64,000 nucleotides of DNA from Armatimonadota bacterium (GTDB taxonomy: Bacteria > Armatimonadota > Fimbriimonadia > Fimbriimonadales > Fimbriimonadaceae): the NCBI GenBank assembly GCA_016125185.1, contig WGMG01000006.1:744001-808000 (forward strand), in the 5' to 3' direction. Below, piece by piece: positions 35,211-43,989 of the stretch. Under the pieces are notes generated by a model, which worked only from the letters and a program-made list of their open reading frames with translations, searched no databases and was not told the DNA's origin. Each line of letters begins with the position of its first letter. Position 1 is the first letter of the stretch. A program made the position numbers and the translations under genes.

Positions 35211-36518
35211 TTAGTTGCGGTCCAGTTTGATCTTGTCGAACACGAAGATGGTTCGATGGTTGACCGCGCCGACGAGCTTCTTGATCTTTGAAGGCTCGAC
35301 GTTGATCTGCATCATGCGGGTCATGTTGGCCCCGCCCGACGACAGGTGGCTTGGATCGAGCGACAAGGAAAGCAGGTAGCGGTTCGACATTGAACGGCTG
35401 TAGTCGTAAGGTTTGCCAGATTGTTGGGCTTCCAGCATCTTCTTTTGGTCGTCGGCGCGCTGTTTTTGGGCCTCGGCTTGGGTGACCGGATTACCCTTGT
35501 CGTCGAGCCCACCGTAGGGTTGGCCCGAGTCGTCGGCGGGCATGAGATTCACAACCGAGTATGGATTGGTGATCTTGACCACTTTGAGGCCAATGAAGCT
35601 GTACTTCATCGGGGGCTGATTGCCGGATCTCATCATGGGCGGATTTCCACGGTCACCTTTGTCGGAGATCGAGACGATCTCGTAGGTGTTTCCGTCGATG
35701 GTGAACGGACCCTTTTGGAAGGGGATCGAGGCCTTGTCTTGGTTCGACGGCGAGTAGCTGGTGATTTGATAGCGGAGAGGGAAGGTCTTGGTGTCTTTGT
35801 TGAATGCGCCAGTAAGGACCTGTCGTTCGATGCGGCTTTGGTCAAAACCGGTCGAACTGGATTGGTTGAAGAACGAATAGTTCTGGGTCCAGCCTTCGGT
35901 AAAGCCGGGGCCGTGCTGGTAATCGTTCATCAGACCAAAGCTGCCACTAAACCCTTGGCGGCCCGGCTGGGGAGGCGCCGTCGTGGTCTTGAGCACCAGA
36001 ATTCGGTTCTTCTTCATGAACTTGAACTGGAAGTTGCTGGAATAGTCGTCTGACCGGCTTTGGATGGCATTGGTGAGTTCTTTGGCCAAATCGTCGTTGC
36101 GGTCACCATTGGGCTTCCAACACATGGCCTCGTCCTCGGTTAGCTTGCAGACGCCTTCGACCTCAACTGTACGGTCGCCAGCTTCTATCTTGAAGTCCTT
36201 TGCGACCTGCTCGCCGGGCTTGGGCGGAGCCGCAGCGGGGTTTTCTCGCGGCGGGGCCGACGGCTGGCTTGGTGCGTGGGTTGGAATCCCCGAGCCCCGT
36301 AGAGACGGGTTCACCATTGGCGAGGTGGCGTTGGCGGTCTTAGGGGGTTCCGGATTTGATTTTTGATCGGCGGGCGTGTTGGTAGACGAAGTCTTGGGCG
36401 AGACTTGGGGCTCAGGGGCGGCGGGTAGGTTTTCGCTGCTCGGGCTTTGCCCGCATCCGATCATTATTCCGGCGACCAAGCAGGCACCGGCGAGTTGCTT
36501 GACGAATCGATCTGTCAT
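35211..36518 (-). CDS. Lipoprotein with Cys-rich motif, paralogue A
   Basis: A 435-residue protein. The N-terminus LAGACLVAGIMIGCGQS has a lipobox-like IMIGC, so it is probably a lipoprotein. A long Pro/Ser/Thr linker (30-105) leads to the shared core: VEVEGVCKLTEDEAMCWKPNG, KKNRILVLKTT, GAFNKDTKTFPLRYQITSY, FTIDGNTYEIVSISDKGDRG and the end HRTIFVFDKIKLDRN. Function unknown. It is the first gene of the paralogue set and has its own terminator. The Pro-rich linker suggests a stalk that presents the core at the surface (inference). Confidence 0.68.
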   Translation of the reverse strand: MTDRFVKQLAGACLVAGIMIGCGQSPSSENLPAAPEPQVSPKTSSTNTPADQKSNPEPPKTANATSPMVNPSLRGSGIPTHAPSQPSAPPRENPAAAPPKPGEQVAKDFKIEAGDRTVEVEGVCKLTEDEAMCWKPNGDRNDDLAKELTNAIQSRSDDYSSNFQFKFMKKNRILVLKTTTAPPQPGRQGFSGSFGLMNDYQHGPGFTEGWTQNYSFFNQSSSTGFDQSRIERQVLTGAFNKDTKTFPLRYQITSYSPSNQDKASIPFQKGPFTIDGNTYEIVSISDKGDRGNPPMMRSGNQPPMKYSFIGLKVVKITNPYSVVNLMPADDSGQPYGGLDDKGNPVTQAEAQKQRADDQKKMLEAQQSGKPYDYSRSMSNRYLLSLSLDPSHLSSGGANMTRMMQINVEPSKIKKLVGAVNHRTIFVFDKIKLDRN

Positions 36519-36589
36519 ATGAATTCGTGAACATGATACGGCAGAGCGTTCAATTTCGCTACGAATTTCTTAATCTTGAAGATTATCGC

Positions 36590-36628
36590 AAAAAAAGAAA
36601 ACGCGGCCGGAAGCGAAAACGGCCGCGT
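36590..36628 (-). terminator. Orphan minus-strand terminator
   Basis: ACGCGGCCG/CGGCCGCGT (36601-36609, 36620-36628) is followed on the minus strand by TTTTCTTTTTTT (36589-36600). No minus-strand gene lies upstream before the plus-strand promoter at 36735. It overlaps a 71-codon frame that is unlikely to be coding. Confidence 0.7.
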
Positions 36629-36734
36629 ATCTTGGGTTGGATCCTTTGGCTTGAGGGTTGGGGAGAAGCCTCCGGATCCTGATCGAATGTCAAAAAGGGT
36701 AGCTGCGGAATTCGTGCCGAAAAATGACAAGTAA

Positions 36735-36763
36735 TTGAATCTGGTACAAATCCGGGCTAAAAT
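36735..36763 (+). promoter_or_regulatory. Sigma-70-type promoter of the TerD-domain gene
   Basis: TTGAAT (36735-36740), a 17-base spacer, then TAAAAT (36758-36763). The leader to ATG 36844 is about 75 bases and AT-poor. The match is close to the consensus. Confidence 0.65.
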
Positions 36764-36843
36764 ATGTTGTCTGCGGCTCTGAGGGTCCTTCCTTCTATCC
36801 CTTTCTCGGAAATCTAGGGCGCTTGCTTTCCGCAGGTACTTTC

Positions 36844-38937
36844 ATGGGTGCTTTTGTGGTCGATCGCGTTTCTCTCTACTTTCGAAGGAGGGGTAAGGTT
36901 TTGCCTCCCAAAAGTTCCTGCCAAGAGTTGCTTCCGATCGAAACCGTTGCTACCCTCTCGATAAATTTGGAAGGTCTTGGCTACACGCTTTCTCCAGAGC
37001 TTCTTGAGGCTTGCCGACGACTCAGCCACAAAGAAATTGAAGCTCTTCAGGCGCAATTACTGGCGAATCTGGAGTTGCTTGCTAGTGGGGCAAAGGTCTA
37101 TCGCCCTATGTATTTGAATTTTCCCAGGCAGGTCATGGAGGCTAGTGCAGCGCAGTTGTATGTGAATGCGCTCATGCACTATTGGTCAAGCGGAAAGCTC
37201 TTTCCGGTGCAGAGGAAGAAGCTACGAAATCTCCTGGCCGATAAGGTTGAGTTGAAATACCTCGAACTGGGATCAATCGAAGAGTTTGAGCAGATTTGCC
37301 AACAACTGGCATCGTCCAATCTGGCGTTTTCAGTTCAAGATCAGGAGGACATCGCCTGGTTCGTCGACGAATACGGTGTCGAAGTGCTCCGGCTGTTTCC
37401 AGAAAAGATCCCGCAAAAAGAGAACGCAGCCGTCGTTTCGGCGCTCCTTCTCCGAGCAGGCATTGGCCATGACTACGTTCGGCAGAATATGCGTACACCA
37501 ACGGACGCTCTCCGCCTGGCTGTGGCCTTGTCTGGCGGAGACGTTTCGCTGGCAACGGCGAGCAAATTTAAGCCTGTGAGCCGACCTCTCCGTCGCCTGA
37601 TGCTCAGTCTTTTAGAAGAAATGCCGACGCTACAAGAAGAAGTGTTGCGGCGCAAAAATCGGTGGAAACGCTTGGGAGAACGTCTTCATCCTGGCGAGTT
37701 TTCTTCGAAATTCCCAAAGGTGTTTGCGGCTTTTTCCGTGTTGCGAAACGACCTTCCTTCGCCGACATTCGCGTCGCGTGTCGAGTTGAGCATTGCATCC
37801 GGCGACGTGTCTGCTGCCCTCGCGGAACTCGTCAAGCGTCCAGGCTATCTTGCCCGGCGCTTAGACCACCTTTTGCGCCTTGAAGGTACAGACCCTTCGC
37901 CGGTCCTGGGTGAATTTGGTAAGGTCTCCGAACAAGTTTCGACTCCTGTGCTTTTGCAGGCTATGCATCACTTTCGGACCAGGAACGAGGTTCGCGAAGC
38001 GAGAGTTTTCTTTCCCAAGGGGCAAGTGTCCAAAGTTTTTGCCACCCAGAATCAGCTACCTACTCTATCAGGGAATGTCTGCGAGTCGGCGGCAAATATC
38101 TGCGAGGACACTCTTGTACGGCGCTTTAGTATGTTGAGTTCGATGGGAAAAACTTACGTTGACCCAGATTTAGAGAACTACCCAGTGCCATTTGCAACGA
38201 GGTCAGCTTCCAAGGCTCTTCGAACTCTTCCGAAGGGCAGTCGCCTGCTTATGCCAGAAGCAGATACTTTACGATTCTTCATCTGGTGGAAGAATGGCAA
38301 GTGCAGAACTGATATTGACCTGTCGGCGGTTATGTTCGACGATAATTTGGCGTACCTCGATGTTCTGTCCTACTACAATCTGAGGAGTTTTGGCGGTTGC
38401 CACAGTGGAGACATCGTCGATGCTCCGAATGGAGCTAGCGAGTTTATCGATGTCTCTATTTCAAAGTGTTTAGAGCAGAACGTTCGTTACATCGCTATGT
38501 TGGTCAATGGATATCATTCTGAGCCATTCGTCGATTTGCCTGAATGCTTTGCTGGATGGATGGCTAGGCAGAAACCGGAAAGCGGCGAAGTTTTCGAAGC
38601 GAAGACCGTTCAAGATCGTTTTGACCTCGCGGCGGATACTCATATCGGTATCCCGATAGCTTTCGATCTAGTCGAGCGCAAAGCCATTTGGTGCGACATG
38701 GCTCTGAGAAAGAACCCAAGATTCCAAAACAACGTATGCGGAAATCTCAGTGGGATTGGGGCCACTTTGTACTCGATGCTCAATTTCAACAAGTTTTCGC
38801 TCTACGACTTAGCTCTGCTTCACGCTCGGTCTCGTGGCGAAGTTTGGCCTTCGATGGAGGGTTCGGACACTCGATTCACGGTTGCTTCAGGTCTGCCCTT
38901 TGAACTGGAGCGAATCGGTGCCGAATTGATGGCTTAG
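36844..38937 (+). CDS. TerD-domain protein with large helical N-terminal region (SCO0930/MXAN_6230-like)
   Basis: A protein of about 697 residues. Its last ~270 residues form a TerD-like beta domain: FFIWWKNGKCRTDIDLSAVMFD, CHSGDIVDAPNGASEFIDVS, MLVNGYHSEPFVDLPECFAGWM, VQDRFDLAADTHIGIPIAFDL. TerD domains bind Ca2+ and belong to tellurite/stress-response systems. The N-terminal 400 residues are alpha-helical and fit the MXAN_6230/SCO0930 architecture, here without a RING finger. ATG 36844 is preferred (AGG seven bases upstream) over TTG 36823. It has its own promoter, lower GC than neighbours and no ter partners nearby. Overlaps uppS by four bases at the convergent ends. Confidence 0.75.
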   Translation: MGAFVVDRVSLYFRRRGKVLPPKSSCQELLPIETVATLSINLEGLGYTLSPELLEACRRLSHKEIEALQAQLLANLELLASGAKVYRPMYLNFPRQVMEASAAQLYVNALMHYWSSGKLFPVQRKKLRNLLADKVELKYLELGSIEEFEQICQQLASSNLAFSVQDQEDIAWFVDEYGVEVLRLFPEKIPQKENAAVVSALLLRAGIGHDYVRQNMRTPTDALRLAVALSGGDVSLATASKFKPVSRPLRRLMLSLLEEMPTLQEEVLRRKNRWKRLGERLHPGEFSSKFPKVFAAFSVLRNDLPSPTFASRVELSIASGDVSAALAELVKRPGYLARRLDHLLRLEGTDPSPVLGEFGKVSEQVSTPVLLQAMHHFRTRNEVREARVFFPKGQVSKVFATQNQLPTLSGNVCESAANICEDTLVRRFSMLSSMGKTYVDPDLENYPVPFATRSASKALRTLPKGSRLLMPEADTLRFFIWWKNGKCRTDIDLSAVMFDDNLAYLDVLSYYNLRSFGGCHSGDIVDAPNGASEFIDVSISKCLEQNVRYIAMLVNGYHSEPFVDLPECFAGWMARQKPESGEVFEAKTVQDRFDLAADTHIGIPIAFDLVERKAIWCDMALRKNPRFQNNVCGNLSGIGATLYSMLNFNKFSLYDLALLHARSRGEVWPSMEGSDTRFTVASGLPFELERIGAELMA

Positions 38938-39701
38938 CTTTCTTCTGGCTCATCGACCACTGCGCCGAATTTGCGGGTGCGCTTTTGGTATTCCTTCACG
39001 GCGTCGAGCAGGTGTTTGGCCGAGAATTCCGGCCACGGGTCATTGGTGACCCAGAGTTCGCAGTATGCGCCTTGCCAGATGAGGAAGTTTGACCAGCGCA
39101 TTTCTCCGGCCGTGCGGATCATGAGGTCCGGTTCTGGGTGGTGCGGGTTGTAGAGGTGGGCGGAAATGATGTCTTCCGTAATGTCCTCGGGATCGAAACC
39201 GGCGGCCACAACGTCGCGGACGGCGTCGACAATTTCGGCCCGACCCCCGTAGTTGACGGCCAGCGTGAAGACGATGCCGGTGTTCTCGCTCGTGGTTTCA
39301 ATGCCATGGTCGAGGGCTTCTTGAAGTCCTTTTGGCAATTCTTCGATCCGGCCCGAGACGTTTACCCGCACGTTGTTTTGGTGCATCGTGCGGAGCTCTT
39401 CGCGAGCGGCGGTTTCGATGAGCCTCATCAGACCGGAGACTTCGTCTTCGGGGCGTCGCCAATTCTCGGCCGAGAAGGCGTAGACGGTGAGGTATTTGAT
39501 GCCCAACTCACTCGCATCCAGAAGCGCACCGCGTAGGGCTTTGTAGCCTTCGCGATGGCCGAGTAGACGTTGCCAGCCCTTCTTTTTGGCCCAGCGGCCG
39601 TTGCCGTCCATGATGATGGCGACATGCTGGGGAAGGCGGTCGAGGTCGATGCCAAGCTCGACGGCTTTCTTCTGGATGCGGTTGAGGGTTGCCTGGGCCA
39701 T
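38934..39701 (-). CDS. uppS: Undecaprenyl diphosphate synthase
   Basis: A 255-residue cis-prenyltransferase that makes the C55 lipid carrier for cell-wall synthesis. VAIIMDGNGRWAKKKGW contains the catalytic Asp (D32) and WAKK; LTVYAFSAENWRRP, FTLAVNYGGRAEI and RTAGEMRWSNFLIWQ are the other conserved blocks. It is the third gene in pyrH-frr-uppS, two bases after frr. The Arg-rich isoprenoid motif RTAGE replaces the usual RTSGE. Confidence 0.96.
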   Translation of the reverse strand: MAQATLNRIQKKAVELGIDLDRLPQHVAIIMDGNGRWAKKKGWQRLLGHREGYKALRGALLDASELGIKYLTVYAFSAENWRRPEDEVSGLMRLIETAAREELRTMHQNNVRVNVSGRIEELPKGLQEALDHGIETTSENTGIVFTLAVNYGGRAEIVDAVRDVVAAGFDPEDITEDIISAHLYNPHHPEPDLMIRTAGEMRWSNFLIWQGAYCELWVTNDPWPEFSAKHLLDAVKEYQKRTRKFGAVVDEPEES

Positions 39702-39703
39702 GC

Positions 39704-40264
39704 TTAGACTTGGAGAAGTTCCGTCTCTTTCTTCTTACCCAAGTCGTCGGCCTTGGCGATGAAGTTGTCGGTCAGTTTCTGCACCCTGGCTTCGTTCGAT
39801 TTGAGGTCGTCCTCGGTGATTTCCTTCTTTTTCTCCAGAGCCTTGAGGTGCTCGTTGGCGTCGCGGCGGATATTTCGGACCGAGACGCGGCATTGCTCGG
39901 TTCGGGCGTGAACCTGCTTGACCATCTCCTTTCGTCGATCCTCGGTCATGGTGGGGAAGGTGAGGCGGATGCCGGTGCCGTCGTTGACGGGATTGATGCC
40001 GAGATCGCTCTTCATGATCGCCCGCTCAATGACCGGGAGCATGTGCTTTTCGTACGGTTGAATCAGGAGCTGACGCGGTTCGGGCACGCTGACGTTAGCA
40101 ATTTGGTTAACCGGAGTTTCCGTTCCGTAATATTCGACGTGCACGCGCTCCAGCACTTGGGGCGTGGCTCGTCCGGTTCGGTAGCTCGCAAAGTCGTGCG
40201 CCATTGCATCGATCGCGTGCTGCATCTTGTTTTCAGCGTCCTGCAGTATTTCGTTTACACTCAT
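39704..40264 (-). CDS. frr: Ribosome recycling factor
   Basis: A 186-residue RRF that, with EF-G, splits the post-termination ribosome. The sequence YRTGRATPQVLERVHVEYYGTETPVNQIANVSVPEPRQLLI is diagnostic, and the C-terminal helix RDANEHLKALEKKKEITEDDL completes domain I. Its start overlaps the pyrH stop by four bases (ATGA), suggesting coupling. Confidence 0.97.
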   Translation of the reverse strand: MSVNEILQDAENKMQHAIDAMAHDFASYRTGRATPQVLERVHVEYYGTETPVNQIANVSVPEPRQLLIQPYEKHMLPVIERAIMKSDLGINPVNDGTGIRLTFPTMTEDRRKEMVKQVHARTEQCRVSVRNIRRDANEHLKALEKKKEITEDDLKSNEARVQKLTDNFIAKADDLGKKKETELLQV

Positions 40265-40995
40265 TCGTTGTCGTCTCCTACTAGAGTTCCCGACTGGCCA
40301 CCGGTGAGGGCGTCCAGCAGGCTTCCGGGTTTGTGAAAATCTAAAACGATCAGCGGCATTTTGTGTTCGTCGGCCATTGTGAACGCCGTCTGGTCCATGA
40401 CTTTGAGACGATCTTGGATCGCCTTGGTGTACGTGAGGCGGTCGTAGCGGACGGCGTTGGGGTTCTTTTTGGGGTCGCTGTCGTAGATGCCGTCAACTTT
40501 GGTGGCCTTCACGAGGACATCAGCCTCGATTTCGAGAGCGCGGAGGACGGCGGCGGTGTCGGTGGAGAAGAAGGGATTGCCGGTGCCTGCGGCGAGGACG
40601 ACGAGCCGTCCCTTTTCCATGTGGCGAAGTGTTCGGCGGCGGATGAAAGGTTCGGCAACCGAAGCAATGGTGATCGCGCTTTGGACGCGGACTTCGATGC
40701 CTTGGCGTTCGATTGCACTCTGGAGACCCAGTGAATTCATCAGGGTGCCTAGCATGCCCATTTGGTCGGCAACCGAACGATCGATGCCGCCCTCGACGGA
40801 GAAGGTCTCGCCGCGGATGAAATTGCCCCCACCGACGACGATCGCGGACTGGATGCCGGCCCGATGGACGGCGGCGACTTCACCGGCAATGTAGTTGAGG
40901 ATGTGGGGATCGAGGCCAAATTTGAGGTCGCCGGCGAGAGCTTCGCCGCTGAGTTTGATGAGGGCGCGTTTGAAGGGTTTTCGAGCAGATACCAA
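40261..40995 (-). CDS. pyrH: UMP kinase
   Basis: A 244-residue amino-acid-kinase-family enzyme that makes UDP from UMP. RALIKLSGEALAGD (P-loop-like start), SAIVVGGGNFIRGE, GTGNPFFSTDTAAVLRALE and KVDGIYDSDPKKNPNA are typical. It is the first gene of the operon pyrH-frr-uppS, a common bacterial order (usually tsf-pyrH-frr-uppS). No tsf lies directly upstream; the next upstream gene on this strand is the HD-domain gene, 86 bases away. Confidence 0.97.
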   Translation of the reverse strand: MVSARKPFKRALIKLSGEALAGDLKFGLDPHILNYIAGEVAAVHRAGIQSAIVVGGGNFIRGETFSVEGGIDRSVADQMGMLGTLMNSLGLQSAIERQGIEVRVQSAITIASVAEPFIRRRTLRHMEKGRLVVLAAGTGNPFFSTDTAAVLRALEIEADVLVKATKVDGIYDSDPKKNPNAVRYDRLTYTKAIQDRLKVMDQTAFTMADEHKMPLIVLDFHKPGSLLDALTGGQSGTLVGDDNE

Positions 40996-41081
40996 GCTTG
41001 TCCTCTTGGTGGTTCAGTGTACCTTCAGTGTCGACGGGCGAAGGAGGCGAAAGAAGCGTGGAAGGGAAGAAGCGTTGCTGG

Positions 41082-41717
41082 CTAACCATCAATGCTAGGC
41101 GCCCGAAGCAACTCTATTTCGCGACGAAGATTTCGTCTAGCCGACTGTTCAAATCGTTCTCGAAACGCGGCTGTGGTGAATATCGTTTCTCGAAGAAGAA
41201 ATCTCTCGAGAACCTCGGTGCGGCCCTTGCGGTAGTCATCGTCGGCCACGAAGTCGTACTCATTGCGAATCGCCGCCGAGTATTCGTCATATTCCGCCGA
41301 ACTTTGCCCAAGGATCGCTAGGTCTGCGTCGACGAAGAGTGCGCTTTCGAACGTGTCATCAGCGGGAACGTGCCGCTTCGTGCTGAGGATCAACTCCGTA
41401 ACCCTTGTTGCGAGTGGGGTTTGACCGAGGGCTTTCATTGCCAGTTCCGCGCTGTCCTCCTCGTTGGTGCTCGACTTCGGATCGTAGACGAGGTCGTGAT
41501 AGATGGTCGCTAGATCGAGCGCCGGAAGCAGTTCTTCGTCAGGAATGTGCTCTTGAATGAATTGCATCATCGTCGCGATGTGGACGACGTTGTGGTAGGC
41601 ACGACTAGGTTCAGAATACGCCGAGATGATTGCCTCTATGGAGTCAGCGACCTTATACTCCTGAATAGCCAAAGACCATCGAAGTCGAACCAGATTGGTG
41701 GCCTCAGAAGCCGTCAT
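41082..41717 (-). CDS. Predicted HD-superfamily metal-dependent phosphohydrolase (COG4339)
   Basis: A 211-residue HD-domain protein. YHNVVHI (H42, H46) and TIYHDLVYD (H74, D75) provide the HD metal site, and VDADLAILGQSSAEYDEYSAAIRNEY is the typical downstream block of this COG4339 family. The substrate is unknown. Its ATG overlaps the capA-like stop by four bases, so it is coupled to that gene. Confidence 0.85.
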   Translation of the reverse strand: MTASEATNLVRLRWSLAIQEYKVADSIEAIISAYSEPSRAYHNVVHIATMMQFIQEHIPDEELLPALDLATIYHDLVYDPKSSTNEEDSAELAMKALGQTPLATRVTELILSTKRHVPADDTFESALFVDADLAILGQSSAEYDEYSAAIRNEYDFVADDDYRKGRTEVLERFLLRETIFTTAAFRERFEQSARRNLRREIELLRAPSIDG

Positions 41718-42835
41718 TTGGGGGCACCCAGCAACTGGCTGGAGTCGTCTGACGGAAACTTCTTCAACAGCATGGATTCAGCCAAGATGGTTGCGTCGTC
41801 ATTTCGACTTGAGAAAGCGACTTTACCACTGGAATAGCTCGTGGGGAGGACTGTCGCATATTGAAACTGCGTCCCATTGTAAGTGAGTTGGTACAGCGCC
41901 GCGCCACCGCCGCCGGGGTTGACAAGGTTGCCCAGCGAATAGAGGATTGGCTTGCCTTTGTAGAGTTCGGCGGGTTGGAGGACGTGTGGGTGGTTACCGA
42001 TGACGGCATCGGCTCCGGCGTCGATGAACAACCTTCCCAGAGAAACCTGATAGGCGGCTGGATAGGGTTGGCGTTCGATGCCCCAGTGGAGGGCCACGAC
42101 CACCATGTCGGCTCCCTGGCGAGCTTTATCGACGATGGCTTTCAGGCGAACGAGTTCGTCATCGCCGCTTTTGCCATCGAGGGTGAGGGTGGCGATTCCG
42201 GCCGTTGTTGATGTTGCAGGCGTGCACTTCCGCAGGGCATCGGGAGTGAGGAAAGACAGGTAGCTGATGAAAGCGATCTTGAGGCCATTTGGCGCTTCGA
42301 CGATGGCGGGCTTTGTGGCGGCCCCCCAGTTGTCACCAGCCCCGGCGTGTTGAATTCCAGCTGCGTCCAATAGACCGAGCATCTGGTCGAGACCGGCGGC
42401 GGTGCCATCCATCGCATGGTTGTTACCGAGGCTGACGACGTCGATGCCCGACGCAGCCAAATTCTGAATATGCGCGGGATCGGCCTTGAGGACGAACTGT
42501 TTTCTCGCAGCGAGTTCCTGCGGTGTTTTGTGTGGCGTGCGATCGGGGACATTGGTCAGCGGTATTTCGAGATTGGCGTAGAAGACCGAATCGTTCGGAA
42601 CTTCAAGACCCTGGAACGCCTGAACGGATGGGCTAACACCGTTGAGCATGATGTCTCCGCCGCATACCAGGTTCCAGTACGGCAAGGGAGCCTGCCGAAC
42701 AACAAACGCTAGGAGCGTGGCCAGAAGCATCAAACAAGGGACGGATCGACGCCGGCCTTTGGTGCGAGGGCGCCACCCGTGTTTGAAGGGAATAAGAATT
42801 TGGCGATTTTCCCGCCTAACCGCCGATTGGAACAA
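41714..42835 (-). CDS. CapA-family metallophosphoesterase-like protein
   Basis: The 373-residue frame starts at TTG 42835; ATG 42730 is an alternative. A basic stretch is followed by one membrane segment (PCLMLLATLLAFVV). The CapA domain shows LVCGGDIML, FYANLEIPLT, SLGNNHAMDGTAAGL, IAFISYLSF, VVVALHWGIER and DAVIGNHPHVLQP. Relatives include CapA/PgsA (polyglutamate synthesis) and many single-copy proteins of unknown substrate. No capB or capC is nearby. The HD-domain gene follows with a four-base overlap. The assignment to polyglutamate capsule is not supported here. Confidence 0.82.
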   Translation of the reverse strand: MFQSAVRRENRQILIPFKHGWRPRTKGRRRSVPCLMLLATLLAFVVRQAPLPYWNLVCGGDIMLNGVSPSVQAFQGLEVPNDSVFYANLEIPLTNVPDRTPHKTPQELAARKQFVLKADPAHIQNLAASGIDVVSLGNNHAMDGTAAGLDQMLGLLDAAGIQHAGAGDNWGAATKPAIVEAPNGLKIAFISYLSFLTPDALRKCTPATSTTAGIATLTLDGKSGDDELVRLKAIVDKARQGADMVVVALHWGIERQPYPAAYQVSLGRLFIDAGADAVIGNHPHVLQPAELYKGKPILYSLGNLVNPGGGGAALYQLTYNGTQFQYATVLPTSYSSGKVAFSSRNDDATILAESMLLKKFPSDDSSQLLGAPK

Positions 42836-42886
42836 ATCCTGCGACCACCTCAGTGCTTTCCGAATTTTCGGAGTGCGAGGTTATCA

Positions 42887-43483
42887 ATGAATTATAGGAA
42901 CATGAAGATCATGTCCTTGGTTGCAGGTGTGGTTACAGCGGGATTTGCTTCCGCAGGCACGTACACCTTCGAACCGAGCAACGGGAATCTTTCGAATCTT
43001 GACCACTATTACGCCTATTCGTGGGGTATCGACTTCAACGTCCCGCAGGGCGAAACGATCACGGGCGCAACCCTGACGATCAAAAACATTTGGGACTGGA
43101 CCCAGGAAAACGACATCCTATACGTTCAGATGTTGGACAACCCGGCTTCGGGCGTCAAGAGCTTTTACGACAACCAGGGCGGCGGCAACTACTTTGGTGG
43201 TCAGGGCACCGCGGTTGGTACTTGGTCTGACCCGGTTGGCGGCCATTCGACCAACACCAACCTGACGTTCGACCTCGGCTCGCTGGGTCTGCTGAACAAG
43301 CTGAACCAGTACGCGGCTGACGGCCGATTTGGCTTCGGCTTCGACCCGGACTGCCACTACTACAACGACGGCGTCAAGCTGACGATCACGACTTCGAGCC
43401 CAGTGCCGGAACCGGCTTCGTTCGCTACCCTCGGCGTTGGCGCATTCGCGCTGCTTCGCCGACGCAAGAAGAACGTTCGCTAA
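42887..43483 (+). CDS. PEP-CTERM secreted protein 1
   Basis: A 198-residue protein with a signal peptide (MKIMSLVAGVVTAGFASAG), a beta-sandwich body with NVPQGETITGATLTIKNI, and a C-terminal sorting signal SPVPEPASFATLGVGAFALLRRRKKN. PEP-CTERM proteins are processed by exosortase and sent to the cell surface or matrix; no exosortase gene is in the window. ATG 42887 has GAGG six bases upstream (42877-42880); ATG 42902 is an alternative. A strong terminator at 43510 follows. Confidence 0.85.
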   Translation: MNYRNMKIMSLVAGVVTAGFASAGTYTFEPSNGNLSNLDHYYAYSWGIDFNVPQGETITGATLTIKNIWDWTQENDILYVQMLDNPASGVKSFYDNQGGGNYFGGQGTAVGTWSDPVGGHSTNTNLTFDLGSLGLLNKLNQYAADGRFGFGFDPDCHYYNDGVKLTITTSSPVPEPASFATLGVGAFALLRRRKKNVR

Positions 43484-43509
43484 GATAAGGACTTCCTTTC
43501 GCAAAGCCT

Positions 43510-43549
43510 GGCCGGATGAGATTTTGCTCATCCGGCCATTTTGTTTTTG
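43510..43549 (+). terminator. Terminator after PEP-CTERM protein 1
   Basis: GGCCGGATGAG/CTCATCCGGCC (11-bp stem, loop ATTTTG; 43510-43537) followed by ATTTTGTTTTT. It lies 26 bases after the stop. Confidence 0.93.
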
Positions 43550-43614
43550 CATTCATTTAACGGAAAGGCCGCAATGGAAGAAGTCCTGGCGGCGTAGGTC
43601 ATTAAGGGTATCAT

Positions 43615-43641
43615 TTAGCAATCCCGGCGCGAGAGTGCTAA
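43615..43641 (+). promoter_or_regulatory. CIRCE operator (HrcA site) of groESL-2
   Basis: TTAGCAATC-N9-GAGTGCTAA, one mismatch from the consensus. TATCAT (43609-43614) just before it may be the -10 box. It lies 45 bases upstream of groES-2. Confidence 0.9.
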
Positions 43642-43686
43642 TTCTTCGCGCCGCAATGAATACGGAGGAAATCCACAGAATTACCA

Positions 43687-43977
43687 ATGGCAAATTTGAA
43701 ACCACTCGGTGATAAAGTCGTCGTTGAGGTGCTCGACGCAGAAGAGAAGACTGCGAGCGGCATCTACCTGCCCGATAGCGCAAAGAAGAAGCCGCAAGAG
43801 GGCACCGTCATCGCCACTGGCAATGGCCGCGTGCTGGACAGCGGCGAGCGCAACAAGCTCACCGTCAAGGTCGGCGACCGCGTGCTTTTCAGCAAGTACG
43901 GCGGCAACGAGGTCTCCCTCGACGGTAAGGAATACACCATCCTGGACGAGGACCAGATCTACGCCATCCTCGGCTAA
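43687..43977 (+). CDS. groES: Co-chaperonin GroES, copy 2
   Basis: A 96-residue Gro[14 protein letters not shown], the mobile loop [21 protein letters not shown] and the end [14 protein letters not shown]. It differs clearly from copy 1 ([13 protein letters not shown] start), so the two loci are not a recent duplication. GGAGG at about 43664 is rather far from the ATG. It is followed 12 bases later by the four-helix-bundle gene and only then by groEL-2. Regulated by HrcA through the CIRCE at 43615. Confidence 0.95.
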   Translation: MANLKPLGDKVVVEVLDAEEKTASGIYLPDSAKKKPQEGTVIATGNGRVLDSGERNKLTVKVGDRVLFSKYGGNEVSLDGKEYTILDEDQIYAILG

Positions 43978-43989
43978 CGAGAGCAATTC

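Noticed and set aside
36515-36730. 71-codon minus-strand frame
   Set aside because: It would be translated through a strong terminator hairpin and poly-T run and shows no homology.
41714-42835. Polyglutamate capsule locus
   Set aside because: Only a CapA-like gene is present; capB, capC and capE are missing.
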